Below are positions 33,363 to 45,265 of a DNA stretch of 64,000 nucleotides, piece by piece. Under the pieces are notes generated by a model that worked only from the letters and a program-made list of their open reading frames with translations, ran no database searches and was not told the DNA's origin. Source of the DNA: Rugalucina vietnamica. Lineage: Eukaryota > Mollusca > Bivalvia > Lucinida > Lucinidae. The stretch is from positions 56,533,226-56,597,225 of the forward strand of contig OZ024871.1 of assembly GCA_964017185.1 (NCBI GenBank), read 5' to 3'. Made by a program: the position numbers and the translations under genes. Each line of letters starts with the position of its first letter. The stretch's first letter is position 1.

Positions 33363-36300
33363 CTGAAATCAAGAAACTCTTCAAAATGTTACTAAAATCT
33401 AGCCTTTATCAATTTCACTAAGAATCCATAAAATTAACAAGATGGAGGCCTTAATTACGAGAGCCTTCTTCAGAATTAGATCTTTTCCAAAATAGTTGAA
33501 ATAATGAGAAGGAATGGCTTGATTTATGATAAAAATCATAAACCATAAAAAGAATGTTGAAAGGAGATTCATTTAACGACGATTAGTCTTATTCGTACAA
33601 CATATTGGTACATATTTGCAATCATGTAAATACAGTGCGTTTATAAAAGTACCAAATTGTCCTATTAAGCCTTCTGAATCAAGCTTGTTAAGTTTTGTCT
33701 AAGAATCACCCTGTAATGACTTTTGAACTAGCAAAACGAATGCAAAGAATATAAAAAATGACAAACCTGCAATTGGTGTTCCGAGTATTGTTGTAACGCT
33801 CATCAAACAGTACAGAAGTCCCAGTCCAACTCCGATATTCTTAGCACCAACCAGTTGATATGTTATGACAGGATGGATTCCGTCACAGATTGCTGGAAAT
33901 AATATTGTAGACACCAATATTTTCTTGATCAAAATGTATCTAATCATCCTGCACTATCGTGTAGATTGCCATAAAATTAGTTTATATATCGACATCACCC
34001 CCTCAGCCCAAAAGTCAAAAAACATTAAGCATGCCCTTCTGTCTTAAACGCATTGTTCCCAGTAACAATAATGTTCAGGCAAAACCCGACCATTTTCTGA
34101 ACTACTAGTGGTTATATTTAGGCTAGTAAGCAACTACTGGTCAAGTACCCACCTAAAGACATATATCTGATGTGAACGTCCTAGTCACCTAGCCAGTAAG
34201 GTAATAATTGGGCTCACGTAACTTTGTGTTTAATTTTGTCTCCCATCCACCCATTGCACATGGAAAAAAATCTAGCGCAAATGCGTGAAATTATTTGAAT
34301 TATGTTTGTTTTGTGTTGGTAAGAGTAGTCGAATAGTCCAGTTTACAATAACGTGGTGTTATCCCACCTACCACGGAGACCAAGTAACATCTGTGAACAC
34401 AGTGTAAATACCAAGAAACGGGTTCATTTTAAAAAGCAGTCATTGCTGCAACGAATGACATCCTAACTCACATAAAAGAATATTTGAAAACCTTACCTGA
34501 TAAAAGTCCTATCAGTATAGCAAGAATAAGAAAGTTGGTAAACCCATGGACAAAACTGAAGACTAAAGACAGTGTCCCAAACAAAGTTATAGGCACTATG
34601 TGCATTAGCGTCGTTTCTATCCACTTAATATCTCCTAGAAAGCCAAAGCCTGCTCTGCCAGCCATGCTTCCGATACCCATAGAGGACGCAATGAAAGCAG
34701 CCTCCTGTTTGTTAACTCCGCGGTCAAGGGCAACATCTGGTAGATAGAGGAACGGTACTAGAAAAGGCAACATCATGACAGCCCAAGATAAAGCGAAAGC
34801 GACATATCCTGCATTGATAAAGGAAAATAGTGATCTGATTGATCGTCTCGTCTTGTTTCCAGATTCTGTATTGTTTGAATCGGATGTATTTTTTGAGTCT
34901 GTCGCAGCCAAATCAGTTTTAGTAGTACCTGCTTCTCTATTGTCGTCTTCTATCGAGTGCTGGTGACCTGAAAATAATGCATTGATAACTTTAAAGATGT
35001 TGAGAAGAAAACAAAAAAACAATTACCAAAATATAAAATCAGATAAAGATGGCGACATGTTCGTGTAGTCGAGAACTTGCAATTGTTCGACTTCTATCGA
35101 TTAGATGCTCCAGAATACAAGCGTTTTATAGTCCAGTGGCCCCTACCGTAACTATTCTTATCCTAAAGGAGACAAAACTTATGCAGCTCACACAGTTTTG
35201 CAAACAGTTTTAAACAGGCACACGTGTATCTACAGTAGTGTTCAAAGGTAACTAGTTCCAGATTAACATGAAAGATTTACCCTATAAAATAAAAGTTGTG
35301 ATGTAGTTTTAAACATTTCATCTGAGACACAATGGTCAAACAATTGGTAAACTATAGATACGCACCAGAAACTGGAGGAGTGAATGATAGAGATGATATC
35401 AGACACGGGAGACTCAAACCACTGAGGATCACAAAAGTCCATTTCAGTCCAAGAGCGTCTAAACACGCATGAGAGAGGAGTGGAATCACGATAGTCCCGG
35501 CGCTTGCTCCTGATCCTGCGATGCCAATAGCGAGCGAGGCTCGCTTGTCAAAATGTTCTAGAACTACCACGCCGGCTGTTGTGAAAAGCAAAGATCCACC
35601 TATCCCTATAAAGACAACACACCTGTAGTTTTGCTTTTTAAGTTAGACTAGAGTGAAATGTGTAGCTAGGACACAAACATGGAGCAAACACAGACAGAAC
35701 AAACACTTCTGCTCCGTTCGTTTAAGGCATTTTACTTTCATTTACGAAAGTACGTTTTACGATAGTAAAATCTCTTACGTCTACACCGGGCCACATTCTC
35801 ACTACGTCCTTACTACGTCCTAAAAAAATTAAGGACGTAGTGAGGACGTGGTACGGTCTTGTAGGACGTGGTAAGAACGTAGTAAGGACGTAGTGAGGTC
35901 TTGATGGACGCGGAGGTCTTGGTCAAATTTTGAACATGCTCAAAAGAAACGTGGCGAGGACGGGGTGGAATTAGAACGCAGTAAGGACGTAGTAAGGACG
36001 TGGTAAGGACGTAGTAGGAACTTGTATGACGTAGAAAGAACGTGGCGCAAACGTAGGACGCGTGGACGCGATACAAATTTGTTGCAGACCATCAAGACCT
36101 CGCTACGCTTCTACTACGTCCTCGCTACGTCCATCAAGTTCTCGACAAGACCATACCACGCTTCTTGCACGTCCTTACCGCGTCCTAGAAGACTGTACTG
36201 CGTTCATATCACGTCCTAGCGGTTCCTAACACGTCCTTAGTAGGTTCTTATCACGTTCACACCAGGTTCGAACTACGTCCTCCACGTTTTATTAATTTTG

Positions 36301-38950
36301 TTTTAATTGTCCCGTACCCTCAAGCAATTGCTTTCGCTTTTTTTTTAAATCATATCGAAATCGAAACATGAACAGAGAAGTACTCTTGTAACTTGCTCTC
36401 CTTCAAGGACATCATGCCTTACTTGGTTCACAGGCTGCACTTGTGCTATTTCACAGGAGGAGGAATAGAAGGGCAAGATCTTGTTGGGTGCGCCCTTGGC
36501 TATCAGCTGAAAGGAGGCTTCAGTATGGGCATTACGACCGACTACTAGCGGAGTTGAGGATAGAGGCATTCTTCAATTTCATGCGAATACCACCGGAAAT
36601 GTTGTCCGCCCGTCATTTTCTTACTGCAATTTCAAGCTGTTTCGCAACTTATCTGACTCTTAATACACGACTGATTAATATATTTACAGTTAGAACGTAC
36701 TGGAAACGTAGTTCGCGCGTGGTATGAACTGCTTGGTCTTTGTGAGGACGTAGCAAGGACGTAGTGGAAACGGGATGAACTTGGTGAGCGCGTATTGAGG
36801 ACGTAGTGGAAACGTGAAGGACGTAGTAAGGACGTGGTGCGGACGTAATAAGAACGTGGCGGGGACGTAGTAAGGACGTAGTGGGAACTTAGGAATCCGA
36901 AATTGTTTCATTTTGACCCCGTCATCGCCACGTTCTTGAATTTTTAGAACGTGGTAAGGACGTAGTGAGAACGTGGTCCAGTGTAGACGTAACATAATGT
37001 TACGTCTACACTGGGCCACGTTCTCACTACGTCCTTACTACGTCCTAAAAAAATTAAGGACGTAGTGAGGACGTGGTACGGTCTTGTAGGACGTGGTAGG
37101 AACGTAGTAAGGACGTAGTGAGGTCTTGATGGACGCGGAGGTCTTGGTCAAATTTTGAACATGCTCAAAAGAAACGTGGCGAGGACGGGGTGGAATTAGA
37201 AAGTAGTAAGGACGTGGTAAGGACGTAGTAGGAACTTGTAGGACGTAGAAAGAACGTGGCGCAAACGTAGTGCGGTCTTTGTGGACGCGATGCAAATTTG
37301 TTGTAGACCATCAAGACCGCGCTACGCTTCTACTACGTCCTCGCTACGTTCTCGCTACGTCCATCAAGTTCTCGACAAGACCATACCACGCTTCTTGTAC
37401 GTCCTTACCGCGTCCTAGAAGACTGCACTGCGTTCTTATCACGTCCTAGCGGTTCCTAACACGTCCTTAGTAGGTTCTTATCACGTTCACACCAGGTTCG
37501 AACTACGTCCTCCACGTTTTATTAATTTTGTTTTAATTGTCCCGTACCCTCAAGCAATTGCTTTCGCTTTTATTTATATCATATCGAAATCGAAACATGA
37601 ACAGAGAAGTACTCTTGTAACTTGCTCTCCTTCAAGGACATCATGCTTACTTGGTGCACAGGCTGCACTTGTGCTATTTCACAGGAGGAGGAATAGAAGG
37701 GCAGATCTTGTTGGGTGCGCCCTTGGCTATCAGCTGAAAGGAGGCTTCAGTATGGGCATTACGACCGACTACTAGCGGAGTTGAGGATAGATCATGCGAA
37801 TACCACCGGAAATGTTGTCCGCCCGTCATTTTCTTACTGCAATTTCAAGCTGTTTCGCAACTTATCTGACTCTTAATACACGACTGATTAATATATTTAC
37901 AGTTAGAACGTACTGGAAACGTAGTTTGCGCGTGGTATGAACTGCTTGGTCTTTGTGAGGACGTAGCAAGGACGTAGTGGAAACGGGATGAACTTGGTGA
38001 GCGCGTATTGAGGACGTAGTGGAAACGTGAAGGACGTAGTAAGGACGTGGTGCGGACGTAATAAGAACGTGGCGGGGACGTAGTAAGGACGTAGTGGGAA
38101 CTTAGAAATCCGAAATTGTTTCATTTTGACCCCGTCCTCGCCACGTTCTTGAATTTTAGAACGTGGTAAGGACGTAGTGAGAACGTGGTCCAGTGTAGAC
38201 GTAACATAAATCAGATAATTTGTTATTTTGGTATTTCTTTTCAGTGAGGATAAATGAAGCTCTACTTTAATCTTAGCCGTGCTTATCTTTAAAAAAAGAA
38301 AATCTTACCACCAACAAGGCCATATGTCACGTAGAGGATGTGCAGTGAGGGTGAGAATGCGCTACTGAGAAGGCCAACAAACAGTATCAAAGATCCAACT
38401 ATACCCACGAGACGACAGCCAAATCTATTCAATAATATACCAGTCACCGGACCTGACAAGAGAAATGTTTGTTACATGGACTAAATGGGTAATATACTAG
38501 TAGAAAACGGGTCATCCTTATTCTTTCTTTTTAACCCACTGAATGCTGAGATATACATCTGATTTTTGATTTTGGCATTATTAAGCAGCGTCGCGTTTTC
38601 GTTACTTTCATATTTTCGTAAAAATGTCTATAAGTTATTGACTGATTGATTTTGCAAATTTTATGCCTCCGTTTTAAATAAAACAACTACAAAACAAACC
38701 GAAATGAAAAAGTACCTGACGCAAGCAGTATTCCACCGAACAACGATTGTACCCATGCTGCCTCAGCCTTAGTTCCACCAAACTTGTCCCGTAGTTCTAT
38801 ATACAGCACACCGAACGACTGGGCTAGACCCCAGGAACAGAAATACAGTATAAAACTTCCTAGAACAATTATCAGCAACCGTATTCGAGATTCCTCGGGC
38901 TTTTTATTCCCCGAACATGTGCTTTCGACTTCGTCGCTTTGTTCTGACAT
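33229..38950 (-). CDS. Monocarboxylate-transporter-like protein B (SLC16 family, complete)
   Basis: Paralogue of transporter A with the same architecture. Exons in transcript order: 38950-38716, 38452-38309, 35605-35366, 34967-34497, 33892-33767, 33362-33229. All junctions are phase 1; the sum is 1350 nt (449 aa). Shared signatures include QSFGVLYIELRDKFGGTKAE, EHFDKRASLAIGIAGSGASA, GVNKQEAAFIASSMGIGSMA and GRAGFGFLGD. The differences from A lie mainly in the N-terminus and the central loop, where B has a longer Ser/Asn/Thr-rich insert (DSKNTSDSNNTES). Intron 2 is enlarged to 2.7 kb by two CpG-rich transposons. At helix 8, by my alignment to MCT1, the conserved Arg is kept (GRAG) while the Asp four residues earlier is a Ser; the same holds in A. 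Substrate cannot be predicted. Confidence 0.92.
33767..33892 (-). CDS. Transporter B exon 5
   Basis: Residues 364-405 (CDGIHPVITYQLVGAKNIGV; TTILGTPIAG). Acceptor TATTTCCAG, donor GCAG|GTTTGT. Confidence 0.9.
34497..34967 (-). CDS. Transporter B exon 4
   Basis: Residues 207-363: Ser/Asn/Thr-rich loop, then helices 7-10 (LFSFINAGYVAFALSWAVMM). Acceptor TATTTTCAG, donor TCAG|GTAAGG. Confidence 0.9.
35366..35605 (-). CDS. Transporter B exon 3
   Basis: Residues 127-206, GIGGSLLFTTAGVVVLEHFD and the DKRASLAIGIAGSG signature. Acceptor TCTTTATAG, donor TCTG|GTGCGT. Confidence 0.9.
35775..36994 (+). mobile_element. PIF/Harbinger-like CpG-rich TIR element, copy 1
   Basis: Ends TTACGTCTACACCGGG and CCAGTGTAGACGTAACA are inverted repeats. 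Both flanks inside the ends are arrays of a degenerate 11-mer (GGACGTAGTAA-like), reading outward-in in opposite senses. The core carries a remnant reading frame (36455-36603) like the start of Harbinger nuclease proteins. Lies in intron 2 of transporter B. Confidence 0.8.
36455..36603 (+). pseudogene. Harbinger transposase-family N-terminal remnant
   Basis: Reads RRRNRRARSCWVRPWLSAER, then YGHYDRLLAELRIE and FFNFMRIPPEM. This Arg-rich WVRPWL ... LRxE ... FxNFxRxxPExF pattern is typical of HARBI1-like nucleases just before the catalytic domain. Acidic residues between IE and AFF seem deleted, and the DDE domain is absent. Confidence 0.75.
36998..38206 (+). mobile_element. PIF/Harbinger-like CpG-rich TIR element, copy 2
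   Basis: Same family as copy 1, in the same orientation and separated from it only by TAA. TIRs TGTTACGTCTACACTGG / CCAGTGTAGACGTAACA are flanked by TAA on both sides (36995-36997, 38207-38209), the 3-bp duplication expected of Harbinger. Its core lacks a base and a ~13-bp stretch relative to copy 1, so the reading frame is broken. Confidence 0.85.
38309..38452 (-). CDS. Transporter B exon 2
   Basis: Residues 79-126, starting GPVTGILLNRFGCRLVGIVG. 144 nt, the counterpart of A exon 2. Acceptor TCTTGTCAG, donor GGTG|GTAAGA. Confidence 0.88.
38716..38950 (-). CDS. Transporter B exon 1
   Basis: Residues 1-78 from ATG at 38950: acidic N-terminus (MSEQSDEVESTCSGNKKPEE), then helix 1. Donor TCAG|GTACTT, phase 1. 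Confidence 0.88.
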
Positions 38951-39168
38951 GCTTACAATATTTATAACTGATTCCTAAAATGCTTAACACTGAACTTAAA
39001 CTGTAACTAGTTCCTTATTTTTTATCCATGGTCATCTCATTTGCATACAAAATCATTATATTCCTAAGAGATCTTATCTGAAATATAATATTCAGTATGA
39101 CAGTACTGACAATAGTGTGTCCAGTTACGTCATTAACGATTAATCAAACGGCGTCAGAAACGTTTCGA

Positions 39169-39417
39169 TCTGGGGCCAGATGTTCAAAATAAACGATGTC
39201 GTTGGTTAACGATTTGTTTAAATTTCAAATGGCAATATTACAAATACCCTGTTAGTTTTTGTTGAAAAAATGTGAGAATCCTGCAAAGGATTCTGATTCT
39301 CACATTTTATCAACAAAAAATAACAGTGCATTTGCTTATCTAGTCTGCATTTATCTAGTCAGTTGAGGTCTTAACAATGGCGTTTAGCTAACAAAGTTTT
39401 GAACAACTGGCCCCAGA
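39169..39417. mobile_element. TIR MITE with central hairpin
   Basis: TCTGGGGCCAGATGTTCAAA is mirrored by TTTTGAACAACTGGCCCCAGA. In the centre, TGTGAGAATCCTGCAAAGGA and TTCTGATTCTCACA pair. Confidence 0.7.
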
Positions 39418-40409
39418 AGTCACCAATGTTTAATCTAACATAAATTAACACTGGCCTATTGTAGATTAACGGATACATACAGGTCAAGGGCTCTCCTTAT
39501 CGCAGTGGGCAGTGGGTTAGGAGTTTCTGAAAATGTGAACGCGGACATGACCAAACATTGTTATATTTCGTAGTAACTGTGACATGCCAGGGAATAATTG
39601 GTATGATTCGCAGCGTGAAAACATCTACTGATATACACCTACATGTATATATTATAATCAAATGTAATCAAATGAAGTCTGTGTATGACCAAAAAAAATC
39701 TTTGCAAGTGACACGACTTGCATTTTTTGTTTTAGTGAGTTTCACAGAACGCTTACATTTAGAGTCTTTGAATAACCCGGTTGGTAGGTAAATAGGCTGA
39801 ATGGTCAGTAGTATGATGATTAGTTGCGTTATTTCTTTAGTTATACCGTCAGCAATGTTTCAGCCATATAGGGACGGTACTAACATTTCTTGTCATGGTA
39901 CTTAAGAAACAGCGCTACGAAGAGTAAATTTGTCCTGTTCAGGGACACAACACACCACGGCGGAGATAAGTTACATTTACAAACTCTGGACCTCTTGTTC
40001 CGGTGTACCCTCTGTATTAAAAATCGTCTAACAATCAACTGAATTGTTATATTGAAACCGTCCTGCATGTAATTATCTTTATTTTAGGCGGGACGTTAAA
40101 GGGTGGTGACTTTCAAAAAAAAAAATAAAAAAAATAAATAAATAAATAAAACGCAACTTCGCAATTTCTTAAAAATATTGCTGCCAGTGCCATTCATATA
40201 AGAAACAAACCTTATAGAAACAAACCATCTGTTGCAGATGAAATTACACAGGTACTCGTATTCATATGAGAGTAGAATTTAGCCTTTAACTGGACATCCT
40301 ATCAATTTACATGTATATATGGGCATGCAAGTCCTATGGTTCCTCAAATCAGAGAAATACATGCCGTTTTCTAATAATGTGTATGACAAGCCAAATGCAC
40401 ACTAATTCG

Positions 40410-40575
40410 AGAAACCTAGGATATGTCCATTAAACCTGGTTTATCTATTACATAAACTAGGTTGAACGGACATAAACCAGGTTTAACGGACATACATGTA
40501 TACTAGGTTTCTCGATCGTTATCCTAAGTTTCATTACATAAACTAGGTTTAACGGACATATACTAGGTTTAACTA
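40410..40575. repeat. Degenerate tandem repeat of ACTAGGTTTAACGGACATA
   Basis: At least five copies of the 19-25 base word, some inverted (GGATATGTCCATTAAACCTG). No coding function seen. Confidence 0.7.
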
Positions 40576-40809
40576 CGAAAGTGGTTTTTAAGATGCATTA
40601 GGACAAAAGGTACTCAAATTGGTATAATCAATAGTGCCGTTTTACCGTTAAGCAAAATGGCTATAAGAAAAACAAAACTGTCTGTGAAACTGTGATGAAG
40701 AAACTAATCAGTTTCTTGCCTTTCCTGCAGAAGATTGCTAGCGCAGTTCACATGTCCAATCATAAGCACTATGTGTGTGCGTTTCGCAAATTAACTATAC
40801 CAGGATTAA

Positions 40810-43470
40810 GTTTGGTTCACACGACATGAAAATTTAGTCCGCATCAGATAGACCCGGATTAAATTTGCGTCAGTCAGACGTACGCTCGTAATTTAAATTC
40901 GTACAAGATTAATCCAGATCAATTTGAATATGCCAAAGGGCACTATTTCATCAGTTAGAGGTTCTGTTTATATGGTTGATAAAGATTTTACAATTGGAAA
41001 GCGATTGTTTCTCGACGTAGATTTCATCTTGCGTAATGGCACGCACAGTTTTGTCTTCTTGTTTAAAAAAGAAGTCACAAGCGCACCGACGTTTATGAAT
41101 ATATTTCTGATTAAGAGGCAAAATTTTTGAATGGTCTATGATGCAAACAAACTTTTCAGAAAGTGCTGGGTGGCGCCTGAATAACCAAAACACTCTTTCT
41201 ACTGTGTGGATAAATGACAGTGTATGGTTACGAGAGGACGCGGGCCAAGATGTGAGCGCAAAGTTAATCCGGATCAAATTGACCCGGACTAATCTGATGT
41301 GGATTAACATTTTAGCTCACCTGAGCCGAAGGCTCACAAGGTGAGTTTATGGAATGGCCATGATCCGGCGTCCGTCCGTCCGGCGTCCGTCCGTCCGTCC
41401 GTCGCCGTCGTCCACAATTTCAAAGATCTTCTTCTCTGAAACCACTTGGCCGATCTAGATGAAATTTTATGTGGAGCCTCCTTGGGTAGTGGCATTTCAA
41501 GTTTGATCCCGAAATTCAGGTCACATGACCAAGATGGCTGCCACGCCCATATATGGTAAAAATCCTTCAAAAATCTTCTTCTCCAGAACCGGTCGGCCGA
41601 TTACCACGAAACTTGGTATGTAGCATCGGGGACTTCAGCCCATCATAGTTTGATCAAATGATGACCCTTGGATGACCTTGACCTATTTTACGGCAAGGTC
41701 AAATTTGGAAACATAGGCTTTTACATGGGAAAAAGTGAAAACTATGGATTTTTTTAAAACTATTGCAGCCTGAGGCCTGAAAAGTGGTAGATGCAAACAA
41801 CTAATGGAGTAGATGAAAGTATGTGATTAATTTAGGTCAAGGTCATCTCTTGACCTTGGCCAGTCTGTCGCCCATACACACTTTTCAAAGATCTTCTCTG
41901 AAACTGCTTGCCAATCAAAGTGAAATTTTATGTGGAGCATCTATGGGTAGGGCAGATGAAAGTTTGATTGCAAAATCCAGGTCACATGACCAAGATGGCC
42001 GCCACGCCCATATATGGTAAAAACCACTCAAATATCTTCTTCTCCAGAACCGGCTGGCCGATTTTCATGAAACTTGGTATGTAGCATTTGGGACTCCAGC
42101 CCATCATAGTTTGATCAAATGATGACCCTAGGATGACCTTGACCTATTTTACGGCAAGGTCAATTTTGGAAACATAGTCTTTTACATGGGAAAAAGTGAA
42201 AACTATGGATTTTTTTAAAACTATTGCAGCCTGAGGCCTGAAAAGTGGTAGATGCAAACAACCAATGGAGTAGATGAAGGTATGTGATTGATTTAGGTCA
42301 AGGTCATCTCTTGACCTTGGCCTGTCTGTCGTCCATACACACTTTTCAAAGATCTTCTTCTCTGAAACTGCTTGGCCAATCAAAGTGAAATTTTATGTGG
42401 AGCATCCATGGGTAGGGGAGACGAAAGTTTGATCGCAAAATCCAGGTCACATGACCAAGATGGCCGCCACGCCCATATATGGTAAAAATCACTCAAAAAT
42501 TTTCTTCTCCAGAACCGGCTGGCCGATTTTCATGAAACTTAGTATGTAGCATTTGGGACTCCAGCCCATCATACTTTGATCAAATGATGACCCTAGGATG
42601 ACCTTGACCTATTTTACGGCAATTTCAATTTTGGAAACATAGGCTTTTACATGGGAAAAGTGAAAACTATGGATTTTTAGAAAACTGTTGCAGCCTGAGA
42701 CCTGCAAACAACTAATGGAGTAGATGAAGATATGTGATTAATTTAGGTCAAGGTCATCTCTTGACCTTGGCCAGTCTGTCGTCCATACACACTTTTCAAA
42801 GATCTTCTTCTCTGAAACTGCTTGGCCAATCAAAGTGAAATTTTATGTGGAGCGTCCATGGGTAGGGGTAACGAAAGTGTGATCGCGAAATTCGGGTCAC
42901 ATGACCAAGATGGCCACCATGCCCAACTATGGTAAAAACCACTCAAAAATCTTCTTCGCCAGAACCGGCTGGCCGATTTACACGAAACTTGGTATGTAAC
43001 ATTTATGACCCCCAGCCCATCATAGTTTGTTGAAATGATGACCCTAGGATGACCTTGACCTATTTTACGGCAAGGTCAATTTTGGAAACATAGGCTTTTA
43101 CATGGGAAAAGGCGAAAACAATGGATATTTTGAAAACTAATGCAGCCTGAGACCTGAAAGTTGCTAGATGCAGACAACTAATGGAGTCATTGAAGGTAAG
43201 TAATTGATGAAGGCCAAGGTCATTTGTTGACCTTGACCCAAGGTCATTTAAATATCAAAATTAAAGTTATGGTTTTCTCAGAAATCACTGGGTTTAAAAA
43301 CTATTGCAGCCTGAGACCTGAAACTTTGCAGATGCAGACAACTTATGAAGTCAATAAAGGTGTGTGAGTATTCAAGGTCAAGGTCATTTCATGATGACTT
43401 AATACTCCAAGATCAGGCTTCAGGTGAGCGTTCTCAGGACCAATGGTCCTCTGGTTTTCTAGTGTGAACG
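40810..43470 (+). mobile_element. TIR element split by Helentron-like copy 2
   Basis: Left end GTTCACACGACATGAAAATT with TTTAGTCCGCATCAGAT is mirrored by CGGACTAATCTGATGTGGAT before, and CTAGTGTGAACG after, the inserted element. About 520 bp remain without the insert. No coding frame supported. A similar end-like sequence near 43506-43560 suggests further nesting. Confidence 0.55.
41314..43454 (+). mobile_element. Helentron-like non-autonomous element, copy 2
   Basis: Same ends as copy 1, with 3' palindrome AGGACCAATGGTCCT then CTGG. Tandem units start near 41422, 41886, 42346 and 42798. Flanked by TTTT on both sides and inserted within another TIR element. Confidence 0.75.
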
Positions 43471-43834
43471 CAAAGTTTCAGGTGCATATTTTAAATTTTT
43501 TGTCTAGTATGAACGTGTTCATTCGGGTCAATGTTATCCAGATCAGTCTGACGTGGCTTATAACGCAGCCTATACTTCGTAACTTTTCGGCTTTGTTTTT
43601 GATTGTTGGATTTTGCGAGTTTCTATTAAAGCAAAACGATGGGAATATTATAGTCACACTACCTATAAATGAAATGCTGCAATATGACAAGAAGAAACCG
43701 GTCCGCCAGTACATAAGAGGCATCTGGCTCACAGACAAACGCATAAATCATTGTAATTGAATAAATATATACATTCCGTTCACCAGCTTGCAAGCTTCTG
43801 TTGGGAGTCAGCGGGTGCTGGGGTAATAATGTTC

Positions 43835-44062
43835 AGAGCCGCCGCATCAGAAAACTAACAATGTGGCTTCCGAATAGGCCAGATACAGACCGGCCTGTAC
43901 AGTCACAGAAGCGGGTTAGAAGCTTACAGTTTTCGATAAGTGTAGAAGGGGAATTGTACTATCCATGCAGCGAAAGCGAAGTAGGCGCTGATCAGCTTCG
44001 CAGTTACTGTGAAGCCTTTGGTTTCGCATATGCAGATTGTTGGTTTTATCATGAGGCGGCTA
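43835..44062 (-). mobile_element. MITE family M copy
   Basis: Reverse-orientation copy (about 228 bp) with GCTGATCAGCTTCGCAG core and GAGGCGGCTA end. Confidence 0.75.
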
Positions 44063-44354
44063 ATTAGTCACGGAAAGAAATAACCTGTCTTCTGGTTTAG
44101 GATTCAGTCTTTGTAATGCAAGCAATTCTGCTATATGCTATGCGTACAGTCAAACACGAGACACAAACTCGTGCAGAAATTTTTGAGCATTTGGGGGGCT
44201 ATACAAAATATGCCGTGTTTTTGTTGATTATTGTGTATTTTCTTGTGTTCTTGCTGCAGTCATAATAATTATAATGATTATTTTATGTATGAAGTAACCG
44301 TTTTCTTCTTAGATCTAGGGAGATAAAGTCTTATGACAATAGAATAAGCAGAAG

Positions 44355-44490
44355 CGTCCGTGGCGCAGTGGTTACTCGCCTTGTAAACCAGGGGTCGCAG
44401 TTTGATCCCGGTCTTCTACAGCCTGTCGGGCGAGACTATAAGCTGAGGTCCCGTTTCGAGTTAAGCTGTTGGTGGGACGTTACACCCCCA
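44355..44490 (+). mobile_element. tRNA-derived SINE
   Basis: GTCCGTGGCGCAGTGGTTAC resembles an A box and GTCGCAGTTTGATCCCGG a B box of an RNA polymerase III promoter. This is followed by a non-tRNA body ending in GGTGGGACGTTACACC. The anticodon arm is not tRNA-like enough for a functional tRNA gene. Confidence 0.65.
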
Positions 44491-45265
44491 AATCGACCAA
44501 CCAACCAATACAATACGCAAGAACGACTTTAGAATTTTCTCATTCGGATTTTAAAATATATGGTATATTATAAACATAGAACTATGGTCGCTACGGAAGC
44601 AGTGGCGTGCTCCAAGGGTACCTGATCGTGTCCATTAAAACTGCAAAGCTATATGAAACCCGAACCCAATGAAAATACAAAATACTGCTCAAAAATACTA
44701 TTGAATCACAAATGCAGTTTTATTAATTTTCTTAAAAGGCTTTTAGTAACCATTTGATTTGAATTCCTGATGAATGTCATTTTAAATGCACCAAGATGGC
44801 ATCGTATACAGATGAAAATCCTAGGTTTACAACAGTTAACCCGAGTTTCGAGCGAAAAATCTTGTATATGTGCGTTAAATTTAATCGGTGCGAAAATGGA
44901 ATATCTCACAAAATATTTGCAGATTGATAGGGTAAGGAGTAAAAGGTCTGTTAGAGATTTTGGCTAGTGTATTTTAGACAGGCTTTAATATATTATACAT
45001 CAACATAATAATAATATGAATGTGAAAATGAGAATCAATTTAAAGCCCTTTGTTGCTATGGGGTCCAATTTCTGAATATGATACTTTTGTAAACAGGTAT
45101 TTTCCAAACCTATTCACAGCATTGAATATTTTGAGTGCATAGGCATGATATTTCTACTTGATAAACTTGTCAGTTTTGAAATTCATTCCTCCATTGAATG
45201 TTTTTTTCTTTACCATGCACGTTTAAGGAGTCAGACAAATCATCGTTTTCATACATCTCATAATT

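Noticed and set aside
35813-38124. Long - strand frames rich in RPYYVLTTS-like repeats in the Harbinger-like elements
   Set aside because: They are translations of the 11-mer DNA arrays, not proteins.
44355-44430. tRNA-like sequence
   Set aside because: A and B boxes present, but the cloverleaf is poor and a SINE body follows; treated as a SINE.
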